33,870 nt of DNA from an uncultured Flavobacterium sp. (GCF_947632075.1 NZ_CANRNX010000019.1:1-33870), one strand, 5' to 3'; shown: positions 8,763 through 15,098, numbered from the stretch's first letter. Notes: generated by a model not told the origin, from the sequence alone. A program made the numbers and translations.

Positions 8763-8794
8763 AAAAAAATCACCTCATGAAGGTGATTTTTTTT
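8763..8794. terminator. Bidirectional terminator between chrA and doxDA
   Basis: Stem of A-run plus TCACCT paired with AGGTGA plus T-run, 13 bp, loop CATGA (8776-8780). It sits between two convergent genes and has T-runs on both strands, so it serves both. Confidence 0.85.
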
Positions 8795-8801
8795 GTGTTT
8801 A

Positions 8802-9797
8802 TTAAATTTCAATTTCCCATTCCAATCCACTAATGTCAATAAACTTAATGAATTTGGTTTCCGAGCTATTTTTATTCATTAATTTTAAATTAGCTTTTGC
8901 TCCTAAAGGAATAATTAAACTATATTTTCCAGGCTTAATTTTAGCAACGTAATGATTGTTTATATTTTCTTTAGGAAATTCAGACAAGTCTTTTCCATTC
9001 CACTCTTTTAAAATATTACCATTTGAATCTAATAATTGAATTCCAATTAAAAACGAACCATAAACGTCTGCTCCTTCTGTGCGATAAACTTCTAAAGTAA
9101 TAGAGTTTCCTGTTTTTTCAACTAGTGATAATTCTAACTTTGGTCGGACTGATTTGTTATGTAAAGTTCCAAAAACACCACCGTGGAAATATTGATTCGT
9201 ATATAATGTTAATCCGAAAATTAATAAAGAAACCACTAAAATAACTCTTTTTGAAATCAGAATTGGCAAATATCCAGAACCAACCCATCTAAATAGTTTT
9301 GATTTATGTAATGACGGATATTTTTTAAGCAGATAATTATCAACTGAATAATATCCACTTCCTGTCAAGAATAAAGTAAAACCAGAAGCGATTCCTAAAA
9401 CACCAATCTGCCATTCATCTAAACAAGTAGTTCCAATCCAACCAGATCCTAAAAGAATTCCCATGGCTAAACTAAAAATTCCAATACTCATTAATCTGGT
9501 AAATAGTCCTAAAATAATTAGTAAACCAACGATTGCTTCTACAATAGTAAAACCAACCATGGCAATTTGTAACTGATCTGGATTTAAAACCAGGTGTTCA
9601 ATTAAAGGTTTTATTCCTAAAGCATTGGGTAAAAAATGATTGAATTTTTCTCCAATATATCCTGCTTCGTTAGGAATTAATTTATTATCTAAAATTAGGC
9701 GACGCCAAAATGCAGAAAAGTAGGTCCATCCGATAACCCAACGGACAACCATAGAAAACAATCCAGCTGACTGGAATTGCTCATTTAAATTTTTCAT
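8802..9797 (-). CDS. DoxDA fusion: thiosulfate:quinone oxidoreductase-like membrane protein
   Basis: Residues about 12-150 form a DoxD-type DoxX-superfamily membrane domain with four or five helices, containing FSAFWRRLI, the IVEAIVGLLIILGLFTRL helix pair and GSGWIGTTCLDEWQIG. After a further helix (about 183-200) comes a soluble DoxA-like domain (NQYFHGGVFGTLHNKSV, later ITLEVYRTEGADVYGSFLIGI). In Acidianus these are two subunits of thiosulfate:quinone oxidoreductase, which makes tetrathionate and reduces quinone; single-chain fusions occur in Bacteroidota. The ATG at 9797 (MKNLNEQFQ) is chosen over an upstream in-frame ATG at 9845 that overlaps the next gene. It is the last gene of the sulfur island, so a role in consuming thiosulfate made by the CstB-like enzyme is inferred. 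A non-TQO DoxX role cannot be excluded. Confidence 0.78.
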   Translation of the reverse strand: MKNLNEQFQSAGLFSMVVRWVIGWTYFSAFWRRLILDNKLIPNEAGYIGEKFNHFLPNALGIKPLIEHLVLNPDQLQIAMVGFTIVEAIVGLLIILGLFTRLMSIGIFSLAMGILLGSGWIGTTCLDEWQIGVLGIASGFTLFLTGSGYYSVDNYLLKKYPSLHKSKLFRWVGSGYLPILISKRVILVVSLLIFGLTLYTNQYFHGGVFGTLHNKSVRPKLELSLVEKTGNSITLEVYRTEGADVYGSFLIGIQLLDSNGNILKEWNGKDLSEFPKENINNHYVAKIKPGKYSLIIPLGAKANLKLMNKNSSETKFIKFIDISGLEWEIEI

Positions 9798-9837
9798 AAT
9801 TAAAGTTTTATAAAGTGTATAATATTCATCTAAAATA

Positions 9838-10203
9838 TTACACAACCATAGCTAACTTTAATTGCTGAAAGAGTATATAAAATGGTGGACTGTTATTTTT
9901 TACTTCATTAGAGTGTGAAAATGAATAACTTATTGAAGTAAAAAGTAAATTTTGTGTATCTACAACAAGTGGAAGTAAACGCTTTTTAAGGACATCAACA
10001 CTACATTGCTGAATTTCTTGTACAACATTGTATTGACATAGATTGGTAGTTTTGGTTCTATTTAAAGGTTTGGAAATATTAACCTCAAAAATATCATAAA
10101 CAACTTCTTTAACCGAACATGATGTCAATGAAAAACAAACCAGTATAACCCAAAGAAAATTGTGAGTTTTAAAAAAATTAAAAATAACTGATTTGTTTTT
10201 CAT
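9838..10203 (-). CDS. Small putative lipoprotein of unknown function
   Basis: I do not recognise this 121-residue protein. Residues about 10-28 form a hydrophobic signal (FFKTHNFLWVILVCFS) ending in a lipobox LTSC, so Cys29 would be the lipidated residue. The mature part begins SVKEVVYDIFEVNISKPLN and contains two further Cys (NLCQYN and QQCSVD) and a C-terminal hydrophobic stretch. It lies 71 bp after the thioredoxin gene and 40 bp before doxDA on the same strand, so it is probably part of the sulfur island. Periplasm-facing lipidated Cys-containing proteins can be redox partners, but nothing here proves that. Confidence 0.6.
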   Translation of the reverse strand: MKNKSVIFNFFKTHNFLWVILVCFSLTSCSVKEVVYDIFEVNISKPLNRTKTTNLCQYNVVQEIQQCSVDVLKKRLLPLVVDTQNLLFTSISYSFSHSNEVKNNSPPFYILFQQLKLAMVV

Positions 10204-10274
10204 AAATATTTATAGACTATCAATTTATAAAACGAGTACATAAGTAAACTTAATGAAAATATTTCGTCTTATTA

Positions 10275-10568
10275 TTAAATGTATGTTTTTAATATACGTT
10301 CTAATTCATTTGTAGGGAATACCCCTGCTTGTTTCCAACAAATTTCACCTTTTTTAAAGATGATTAAGGTAGGAACACTTCGAACTTGATATGTAGCAGC
10401 AACGGCTTGATTTTGATCAACATCTATTTTGATAATTGAAACCTGATTACCTAAACGTTGTTTAACTTCATCTAAAATTGGAGCTTGTGTTTTACAAGGT
10501 CCACACCAAGTAGCAAAAAAATCTACTAAAACTGGCTTATCCTGATTAATTATTTCTTCAAATGTCAT
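10275..10568 (-). CDS. Thioredoxin-family protein
   Basis: Cytoplasmic thiol-disulfide oxidoreductase of 97 residues with the canonical active site WCGPC at 21-25, the DFFATWCGPCK context and the cis-proline segment RSVPTLIIF. No signal peptide. It overlaps the upstream DUF6132 gene by 11 bp, so it is translationally linked to the sulfur operon. In this setting it could reduce persulfides formed on the rhodanese proteins, regenerating thiols and releasing sulfide; this is inference from context. It is slightly shorter than housekeeping thioredoxin (about 105), so it is probably a dedicated paralog rather than the main TrxA. Confidence 0.88.
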   Translation of the reverse strand: MTFEEIINQDKPVLVDFFATWCGPCKTQAPILDEVKQRLGNQVSIIKIDVDQNQAVAATYQVRSVPTLIIFKKGEICWKQAGVFPTNELERILKTYI

Positions 10569-10761
10569 TTCTTTTTTCTTTTTTAAATAATGAAAATACT
10601 AAACCTCCCATTAAACCACCGTATAAGGTACTGTTAGTTGGATCAGAAGTTATGGCACAACTTTCGGTACATCCATAAAAATTCCAATACAAATAACCTG
10701 CAAGCAATCCAACAGGAATTCCGATGAACCACAAAATATTAGCTTTAAAAAATTCTTTCAT
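10558..10761 (-). CDS. DUF6132-type small membrane protein
   Basis: 67-residue protein with two hydrophobic segments (about 9-27 and 45-58) flanking a conserved loop, FYGCTESCAITSDPTNSTLYGG, with C31 and C35. This Cys-x3-Cys loop followed by ITS-P-NSTLYG is the hallmark of DUF6132. The function is unknown, but these proteins recur beside rhodanese and thioredoxin genes in Bacteroidota. It overlaps the thioredoxin gene by 11 bp and follows the DUF2892 gene by 8 bp. The paired Cys suggests redox or sulfane-sulfur handling at the membrane, which is inferred only. Confidence 0.75.
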   Translation of the reverse strand: MKEFFKANILWFIGIPVGLLAGYLYWNFYGCTESCAITSDPTNSTLYGGLMGGLVFSLFKKEKRNDI

Positions 10762-10769
10762 TATAATTG

Positions 10770-11006
10770 TTATTTAATTTCAGTGAATGTCGTTTCATTA
10801 TTCTGATTGTCTTTTTTTGAACTAAAATTAGTATTACAACCAGAAGTTCCGCAACATCCTATATTGAACAAAGGTAATAAAGCAAAAATAAATCCAGCAA
10901 TTACAAATAACCATTGTTCTGTTTCGAATCCTTGGAAGATAATGAAAACTGCCATTACTAAACGGAGAATTCTCATGAAATTCCAATTGCTTAAAATGTT
11001 TTTCAT
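10770..11006 (-). CDS. DUF2892-type (YgaP-like) small membrane protein
   Basis: 78 residues with two transmembrane helices (about 13-27 and 32-48) and a Cys-rich turn NIGCCGTSGCN (C51, C52, C57) followed by a charged soluble tail. It resembles the membrane part of YgaP, where a DUF2892-like hairpin is fused to a rhodanese domain; here the rhodanese is a separate gene in the same operon. It begins 1 bp after the methyltransferase stop. By analogy with YgaP it might anchor or relay sulfane sulfur at the membrane. That role is inferred. Confidence 0.72.
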   Translation of the reverse strand: MKNILSNWNFMRILRLVMAVFIIFQGFETEQWLFVIAGFIFALLPLFNIGCCGTSGCNTNFSSKKDNQNNETTFTEIK

Positions 11007-11007
11007 T

Positions 11008-11637
11008 TTACTTTTTCTTTAATTTAATAAAAACTTCATCACCTGCTCTTGACGGAATACTATTGTAACATTCTTCCATTTTTAGGATTTCGAAATGCGG
11101 TTCAAAAACAGGTTTGTATTCACATGGACAACCTCCGAATGGTGGAAACGGATTATTAAATTGTTTATCGAACAAAACACCTACCAACAATCCATTTTCT
11201 AAAAGAATTTCTTGCATCTTTGCTGCATATTCTTTTCTTTTAAATGGTGGAATTGCACTAAAGAAAGTTTGTTCAAGAATCAAATCATAAGTTCCTTTAT
11301 GTTCGAAAAAATCTTCACATAAAATTGTTATCTCCGGATTATTAGCAAATTTTTGCTTTAATTTATCAACAGCTTGCTGAGCAATATCAATTAAAGTAAT
11401 ATTTGTAAACCCTTGATTTAACAAATATTCTGCTTCGTAAGCATTTCCGCATCCTGGAATTAATATTGAAATATTTTTGTCGCTAAGTTGCTTACAATAT
11501 TCTACAAGTGCTGGAGCTGGATAACCAATATCCCATTTTGTTTCTTCTTTTTCCCAACGATTTTCCCAATAAGTTTGATCCATAGGAACATCACATTGTG
11601 TAACACAACAAGATAGATCTTTATTATTATTTTCCAT
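11008..11637 (-). CDS. TPMT-family thiol S-methyltransferase-like enzyme
   Basis: Class I SAM-dependent methyltransferase of the thiopurine/thiol methyltransferase family, 209 residues. Landmarks: W-E-N-R-W-E-K and TKWDIGYPAPALVEY near the N-terminus, the SAM loop SILIPGCGNAYEAEYL (about 56-71), LIDIAQQAV, ILCEDFF and LEQTFFSAIPP. These match plant HOL/TMT-type enzymes that methylate halide, thiocyanate or bisulfide. The N-terminus carries an unusual CC-x3-C cluster (LSCCVTQCDVP). Its 11-bp overlap with the rhodanese gene places it in the sulfur operon, so methylation of sulfide or a small thiol is the best guess. A role in halide or metalloid methylation is the alternative. Confidence 0.82.
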   Translation of the reverse strand: MENNNKDLSCCVTQCDVPMDQTYWENRWEKEETKWDIGYPAPALVEYCKQLSDKNISILIPGCGNAYEAEYLLNQGFTNITLIDIAQQAVDKLKQKFANNPEITILCEDFFEHKGTYDLILEQTFFSAIPPFKRKEYAAKMQEILLENGLLVGVLFDKQFNNPFPPFGGCPCEYKPVFEPHFEILKMEECYNSIPSRAGDEVFIKLKKK

Positions 11638-11947
11638 CTACAATAGTTTTAATATTTTGCCAAGTTCCGCCGTTTGTAACATTGGCAAATCCATTTTGTT
11701 CTAATATCGATTTAGCTTGACCACTGCGATTACCGCTTCTGCAAAATACAACAATATGCTCTTTGTTTTTGAATTTTGACAATTGATTTGGTACTTGATC
11801 TAACGGAATGTTTACTGAACCTAGAACATTTCCTTCTGCAAATTCTTGTGGTGTACGAACATCAACTAAGAATGCTTTATTTTGAATTACATTTTGAAGT
11901 TCTTCGTTGTTTCCTTCTGAAAAAATATTTTTTAAAAATCCGAACAT
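11627..11947 (-). CDS. Single-domain rhodanese sulfurtransferase
   Basis: One rhodanese domain of about 106 residues: AFLVDVRTPQEFAEGNVLGSVNIPLD, then the catalytic loop VFCRSGNRSGQA with C69. The six-residue CRSGNR loop is the sulfurtransferase rather than the phosphatase form. The ATG at 11947 (MFGFLKNIF) is preferred; an in-frame ATG at 11998 would add a hydrophobic segment and overlap the preceding gene by 25 bp. If that longer start were used, the protein would be membrane-anchored or exported, so the choice affects its location. It probably carries persulfide sulfur between the CstB-like enzyme and other acceptors. Confidence 0.88.
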   Translation of the reverse strand: MFGFLKNIFSEGNNEELQNVIQNKAFLVDVRTPQEFAEGNVLGSVNIPLDQVPNQLSKFKNKEHIVVFCRSGNRSGQAKSILEQNGFANVTNGGTWQNIKTIVDGK

Positions 11948-11973
11948 GATAAATATTGTTATACTGAATACTA

Positions 11974-13386
11974 TTATTTTAAAACTTTGCTTTGGCATAC
12001 GAAATCGGTTTTTGGAATGTTTGTCTGAGCTATCGCATTAAATCCGCCTGCAATTTCAGTGAAATTTCTGTAACCTCGAGCTTGTAAAATACTTGCTGCT
12101 ATCATACTTCTGTAACCTCCTGCACAATGTAAAAAGAAATGTTGCTTAGGATCAATCGAATTTATCCATTCATTAATGTAAGATAATGGTTTGCTGTAAG
12201 CTTCTTCAACGTGTTCTGCTTCGTATTCAGATTCTTTTCTAACGTCAATTACCATAGCTTCTTTTCCTGAAATTTGCTTTTCAAAAGTTTCTGCTGAAAT
12301 ACGATTTACAAAATCAACCTCTATATCTGCTGCTAACCAAGCATGGAAACTTCCGTTTAAAAATCCTAAAACATTATCAAATCCTACACGACTTAAACGA
12401 GTAACTACTTCTTCTTCCATACCTGGATCGGTAACTAAAAGAATGGGTTGTTTAACATCGACAATCATAGCACCAACCCAAGGAGCAAAATCTCCGTTGA
12501 TTCCGATATTGATTGCTTGAGGAATAAATCCGTTTGCAAAATCATTGTTTGAACGGGTATCTAAAATTAAGGCTCCGGTTTGTTCAGCCATATTTTCGAA
12601 TTCCTGAACAGTTAACGCAGTTAAACCTTGTGATAAAACTTTATCAAAACTTTCATATCCTTTTTTATTCATTGCTACATTCATTCCGAAATAAGCTGGT
12701 GGTGGTAATAAACCATCAGTAACTGCAGCGATAAAAGCTTCTTTTGAAGGCTGATTTAAAGCGTAATTCATTTTTTTCTGATTCCCTAAAGTATCCACTG
12801 TTTCTTTCATCATGTTTTTACCACAAGCTGAACCCGCTCCGTGTGCTGGATAAACCGTAACATCATCTGCTAACGGCATGATTTTGTTGTATAAACTATC
12901 ATACAATAAACCAGCTAAATCTTCTTGTGTCATACTTACTGCTTTTTGAGCCAAATCTGGTCGACCAACATCACCTAAAAACAACGTATCTCCACTGAAC
13001 AAAGCGGTTTCTTTTCCATTTTCGTCGATTAATAAGTAACAAGTACTTTCTAAAGTATGACCGGGAGTGTGTAACACTTTAATTTTTAAATCTCCAACCG
13101 TAAAAATTTGATTATCTTCTGCGATAATAGCTTCAAATTCTGGGTTTGCAGTTGGTCCGTAAACTATTGGAGCCTGAGTTTTATTGCTTAAATCTAAATG
13201 TCCGCTCACAAAATCGGCATGAAAATGCGTTTCGAAAATGTATTTTAAAGTTACACCATCTTTTGTTAAACGATCTATGTAAGGTTGTGTTTCACGAAGT
13301 GGATCAATAATTGCTGCTTCACCTTTACTTTCTAAATAATATGCACCTTGTGCTAAACATCCTGTATAAATTTGTTCTATTTTCAT
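11974..13386 (-). CDS. CstB-like persulfide dioxygenase: MBL domain, pseudo-rhodanese, rhodanese
   Basis: 470 residues. The N-terminal metallo-beta-lactamase domain has the ETHE1/CstB metal site: THFHADFVSGH (H54, H56, D58, H63), HTPGH (H110), SGDTLFLGDVGRPD (D133) and YPAHGAGSACG (H182, with C188 nearby). A first rhodanese fold (about 255-355) has no catalytic Cys; the loop reads LVTDPGMEEE. A second rhodanese fold (about 365-470) has an intact loop, LHCAGGYRS, with C421. MBL/pseudo-rhodanese/rhodanese is the order of Staphylococcus CstB, which oxidises per- and polysulfides to thiosulfate. The ATG is 56 bp from an inverted-repeat operator. A persulfide-to-sulfite dioxygenase activity without the thiosulfate step is the alternative. 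Confidence 0.88.
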   Translation of the reverse strand: MKIEQIYTGCLAQGAYYLESKGEAAIIDPLRETQPYIDRLTKDGVTLKYIFETHFHADFVSGHLDLSNKTQAPIVYGPTANPEFEAIIAEDNQIFTVGDLKIKVLHTPGHTLESTCYLLIDENGKETALFSGDTLFLGDVGRPDLAQKAVSMTQEDLAGLLYDSLYNKIMPLADDVTVYPAHGAGSACGKNMMKETVDTLGNQKKMNYALNQPSKEAFIAAVTDGLLPPPAYFGMNVAMNKKGYESFDKVLSQGLTALTVQEFENMAEQTGALILDTRSNNDFANGFIPQAINIGINGDFAPWVGAMIVDVKQPILLVTDPGMEEEVVTRLSRVGFDNVLGFLNGSFHAWLAADIEVDFVNRISAETFEKQISGKEAMVIDVRKESEYEAEHVEEAYSKPLSYINEWINSIDPKQHFFLHCAGGYRSMIAASILQARGYRNFTEIAGGFNAIAQTNIPKTDFVCQSKVLK

Positions 13387-13411
13387 TTTCTAACTTTTTA
13401 AATTTGTACTG

Positions 13412-13419
13412 TAAATTTA
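13412..13419 (-). promoter_or_regulatory. -7-like box of the CstB-like operon
   Basis: TAAATTTA matches TAnnTTTG at 7 of 8 positions. It starts exactly 22 nt downstream of the operator at 13442-13455. Confidence 0.5.
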
Positions 13420-13441
13420 CTAACTCCTTTATTTATAAAGC

Positions 13442-13455
13442 ATAACATTTGTTAC
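13442..13455. promoter_or_regulatory. Operator copy 1 (ATAAC-N4-GTTAC), upstream of the CstB-like gene
   Basis: Inverted repeat ATAACATTTGTTAC on the plus strand (lower strand GTAACAAATGTTAT). Two related copies lie upstream of the exporter and the regulator genes. Placement relative to the -7 box would centre it near -41, as for a class II Crp/Fnr activator. Confidence 0.7.
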
Positions 13456-13460
13456 ACAAA

Positions 13461-14249
13461 CTAACTAATTATCAATTCTTTAACTAATATAAAAACACCC
13501 ATAATAATTACAAAATATCCAAAAATTGGTTTTAATTGTTTGGAATCTAATCGTTTGTTCAATTGTAATCCTACAACCATACCTACTATAGCAATACTTA
13601 TGATTTTAGTTAAGAAAGGAAAATCTAAATAAATCACATCTTTTGAACCTAAAAAACCAATTAGAGATTTAACTCCGATTATTAAAAGTGAATTGGCTAC
13701 GGCTTGTTTCATATTTAATTTTCCGAAAATCATTAAAATAGGAACAATTATAAATCCGCCACCAGCTCCGACAATTCCTGTAATGATTCCTTCGGCTAAA
13801 CCAAAAAAAATCAAAACCAAACTATTATAAGGACAATCGATACAATCTGGATCTTTTCTTTTTTGCTTAATCATAAAGAAACCTGATACAAGCATTAGAA
13901 TTGAAAAGAAGATTAGCATGAATAGATTTTTATCGAATGTAAATCCTAAAAAATCAAATTGCTCCGGAATTGAAGGTAATATAAAGGCGCGAATACCATA
14001 AATTGTTATTAATGATGGTAAACCAAACTGGATGGCTCTTTTATACGAAATTTGATTTTTTAGAATATAAGGAATAGCAGCAACTAAACTTGTTACACTT
14101 ACTAAGGCTAATGAATAAGTTGTAGCTAATGAAGTTGGTACTGCGAATAAATAAACCAGAACAGGAACGGTTAATATACTTCCGCCTCCTCCAAAAAGAC
14201 CAACTAAAATGCCGATTACTATTGTTAAAATAAATCCTATTATTTCCAT
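13461..14249 (-). CDS. TSUP (TauE/SafE) family sulfur-anion transporter
   Basis: Inner-membrane permease of about 262 residues with the internal repeat of the family: GLFGGGGSILTVPVL in the first helix pair and GIVGAGGGFIIVPIL in the second half. A cytoplasmic or periplasmic loop between the halves contains DPDCIDCPYN, a Cys pair often seen in sulfur-linked TSUP proteins. The ATG at 14249 (MEIIGFIL) is preferred because the upstream extension to 14306 runs through the operator. Likely substrates are sulfite, thiosulfate or another sulfur anion; the neighbouring CstB-like and DoxDA genes point to sulfite or thiosulfate. Direction of transport is not readable. Confidence 0.88.
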   Translation of the reverse strand: MEIIGFILTIVIGILVGLFGGGGSILTVPVLVYLFAVPTSLATTYSLALVSVTSLVAAIPYILKNQISYKRAIQFGLPSLITIYGIRAFILPSIPEQFDFLGFTFDKNLFMLIFFSILMLVSGFFMIKQKRKDPDCIDCPYNSLVLIFFGLAEGIITGIVGAGGGFIIVPILMIFGKLNMKQAVANSLLIIGVKSLIGFLGSKDVIYLDFPFLTKIISIAIVGMVVGLQLNKRLDSKQLKPIFGYFVIIMGVFILVKELIIS

Positions 14250-14269
14250 TGTTTTATTATTGAACATTG

Positions 14270-14277
14270 CAAATTTC
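14270..14277 (-). promoter_or_regulatory. -7-like box of the TSUP gene
   Basis: GAAATTTG on the minus strand matches TAnnTTTG at 7 of 8 positions. It is again exactly 22 nt from the operator at 14300-14313. Confidence 0.5.
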
Positions 14278-14299
14278 GGAAGAACAATAAAAATAGTTC

Positions 14300-14313
14300 G
14301 TAACATTAGTTAC
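14300..14313. promoter_or_regulatory. Operator copy 2 (GTAAC-N4-GTTAC), upstream of the TSUP gene
   Basis: GTAACATTAGTTAC, perfect 5-bp arms with a 4-nt spacer, between the exporter and the regulator genes. Confidence 0.72.
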
Positions 14314-14326
14314 ACAGTAAAGTGGA

Positions 14327-14361
14327 TAAAAAAAGACATTTCTTTAAATTAGAAATGTCTT
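14327..14361 (-). terminator. Terminator of the Crp/Fnr-family gene
   Basis: Stem AAGACATTTCT (14333-14343) with AGAAATGTCTT (14351-14361). On the minus strand it is followed by a T-run at 14334-14328. It lies just after the regulator's stop and insulates it from the exporter promoter. Confidence 0.85.
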
Positions 14362-14367
14362 ATATTT

Positions 14368-15000
14368 TTATAAAATGGTAATTATGTTTCGCTGTTGCTC
14401 TATAAATTTTTCTTTCTCTAAAACTTTTAGCAATCTTGAAACAACCACTCGCGAAGTATTAAGTTCGTAAGCAATTTCGGCATGTGTTTTATTAATTTTT
14501 CGAGATTTATTTACACTCGCCACTTCGATAAGATAATTTTTTAATCGTCCTGTAGAATCATTAAAGGCTAAATTATCAATTGCACGAATCATTTCATCTA
14601 ATCGGTCTTGATAACTACTTAACACAAAAGATCTCCAACTGGCATACTTTACAAGCCATTCGTCCATTTTTTGAATCGGAATCATAACCATTTCTCCATC
14701 GGTTTCGGCAATTGCTCTAATATTACTTATTTTATTCCCTAAGCAGCAAGTCATTGTCATGGCACAAGTATCACCTTTCTCAAGATAATACAATAGTAAT
14801 TCTCCATCGTTATCATCTTCGCGCATAATGCGAACTGCACCATGAAGTAAAAGCGGCATGTGAGATATGGTTTGATTTAAATCTATTAAGATGTCATTAA
14901 GTTCAAATTTATGCAATATACTTAAACTGGCCATTTCTTCTAGCAACTCACTTTCAAACAGATTACCATAATACGGAAGTAATAATTGTTTATTTATCAT
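14368..15000 (-). CDS. Crp/Fnr-family regulator with Cys-rich sensor motif
   Basis: 210 residues from ATG 15000. N-terminal cyclic-nucleotide-binding-like beta roll (about 10-110), long dimer helix (about 115-145) and C-terminal winged helix (about 150-210) with a clear HTH: KTHAEIAYELNTSRVVVSRLLK, where TSRVVVSR is the recognition helix. The segment equivalent to the cAMP phosphate-binding cassette reads GDTCAMTMTCCLGNK, with C79, C85 and C86 in place of the usual GE...R-S/A residues, so cAMP is unlikely to be the ligand. The gene heads the sulfur island. The Cys cluster and the neighbouring genes suggest a persulfide/sulfide or redox sensor; this is inferred. An operator in its own promoter implies autoregulation. 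Confidence 0.88.
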   Translation of the reverse strand: MINKQLLLPYYGNLFESELLEEMASLSILHKFELNDILIDLNQTISHMPLLLHGAVRIMREDDNDGELLLYYLEKGDTCAMTMTCCLGNKISNIRAIAETDGEMVMIPIQKMDEWLVKYASWRSFVLSSYQDRLDEMIRAIDNLAFNDSTGRLKNYLIEVASVNKSRKINKTHAEIAYELNTSRVVVSRLLKVLEKEKFIEQQRNIITIL

Positions 15001-15055
15001 CAGGTGTATCTTAAATGCGTTAATCAATTTAATATTTAAATTGTATTGTTTATAA

Positions 15056-15063
15056 CAAATATG
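15056..15063 (-). promoter_or_regulatory. -7-like box of the Crp/Fnr-family gene
   Basis: CATATTTG on the minus strand matches TAnnTTTG at 7 of 8 positions. It is 21 nt from the operator at 15085-15098. Confidence 0.5.
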
Positions 15064-15084
15064 AACAAAGACAACTAAAGTTGT

Positions 15085-15098
15085 GTAACTCAAGTTAC
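15085..15098. promoter_or_regulatory. Operator copy 3 (GTAAC-N4-GTTAC), upstream of the regulator gene
   Basis: GTAACTCAAGTTAC, arms perfect over 6 bp (GTAACT/AGTTAC). It lies between the divergent regulator and DUF1573 genes; the box spacing fits the regulator side, not the DUF1573 side. Confidence 0.72.

Noticed and set aside
10204..10274. Fourth operator upstream of the lipoprotein-doxDA pair
   Set aside because: Only a partial GTAC/TAAAC resemblance is seen; no [G/A]TAAC-N4-GTTAC dyad. The pair is more likely expressed by readthrough or from another promoter.
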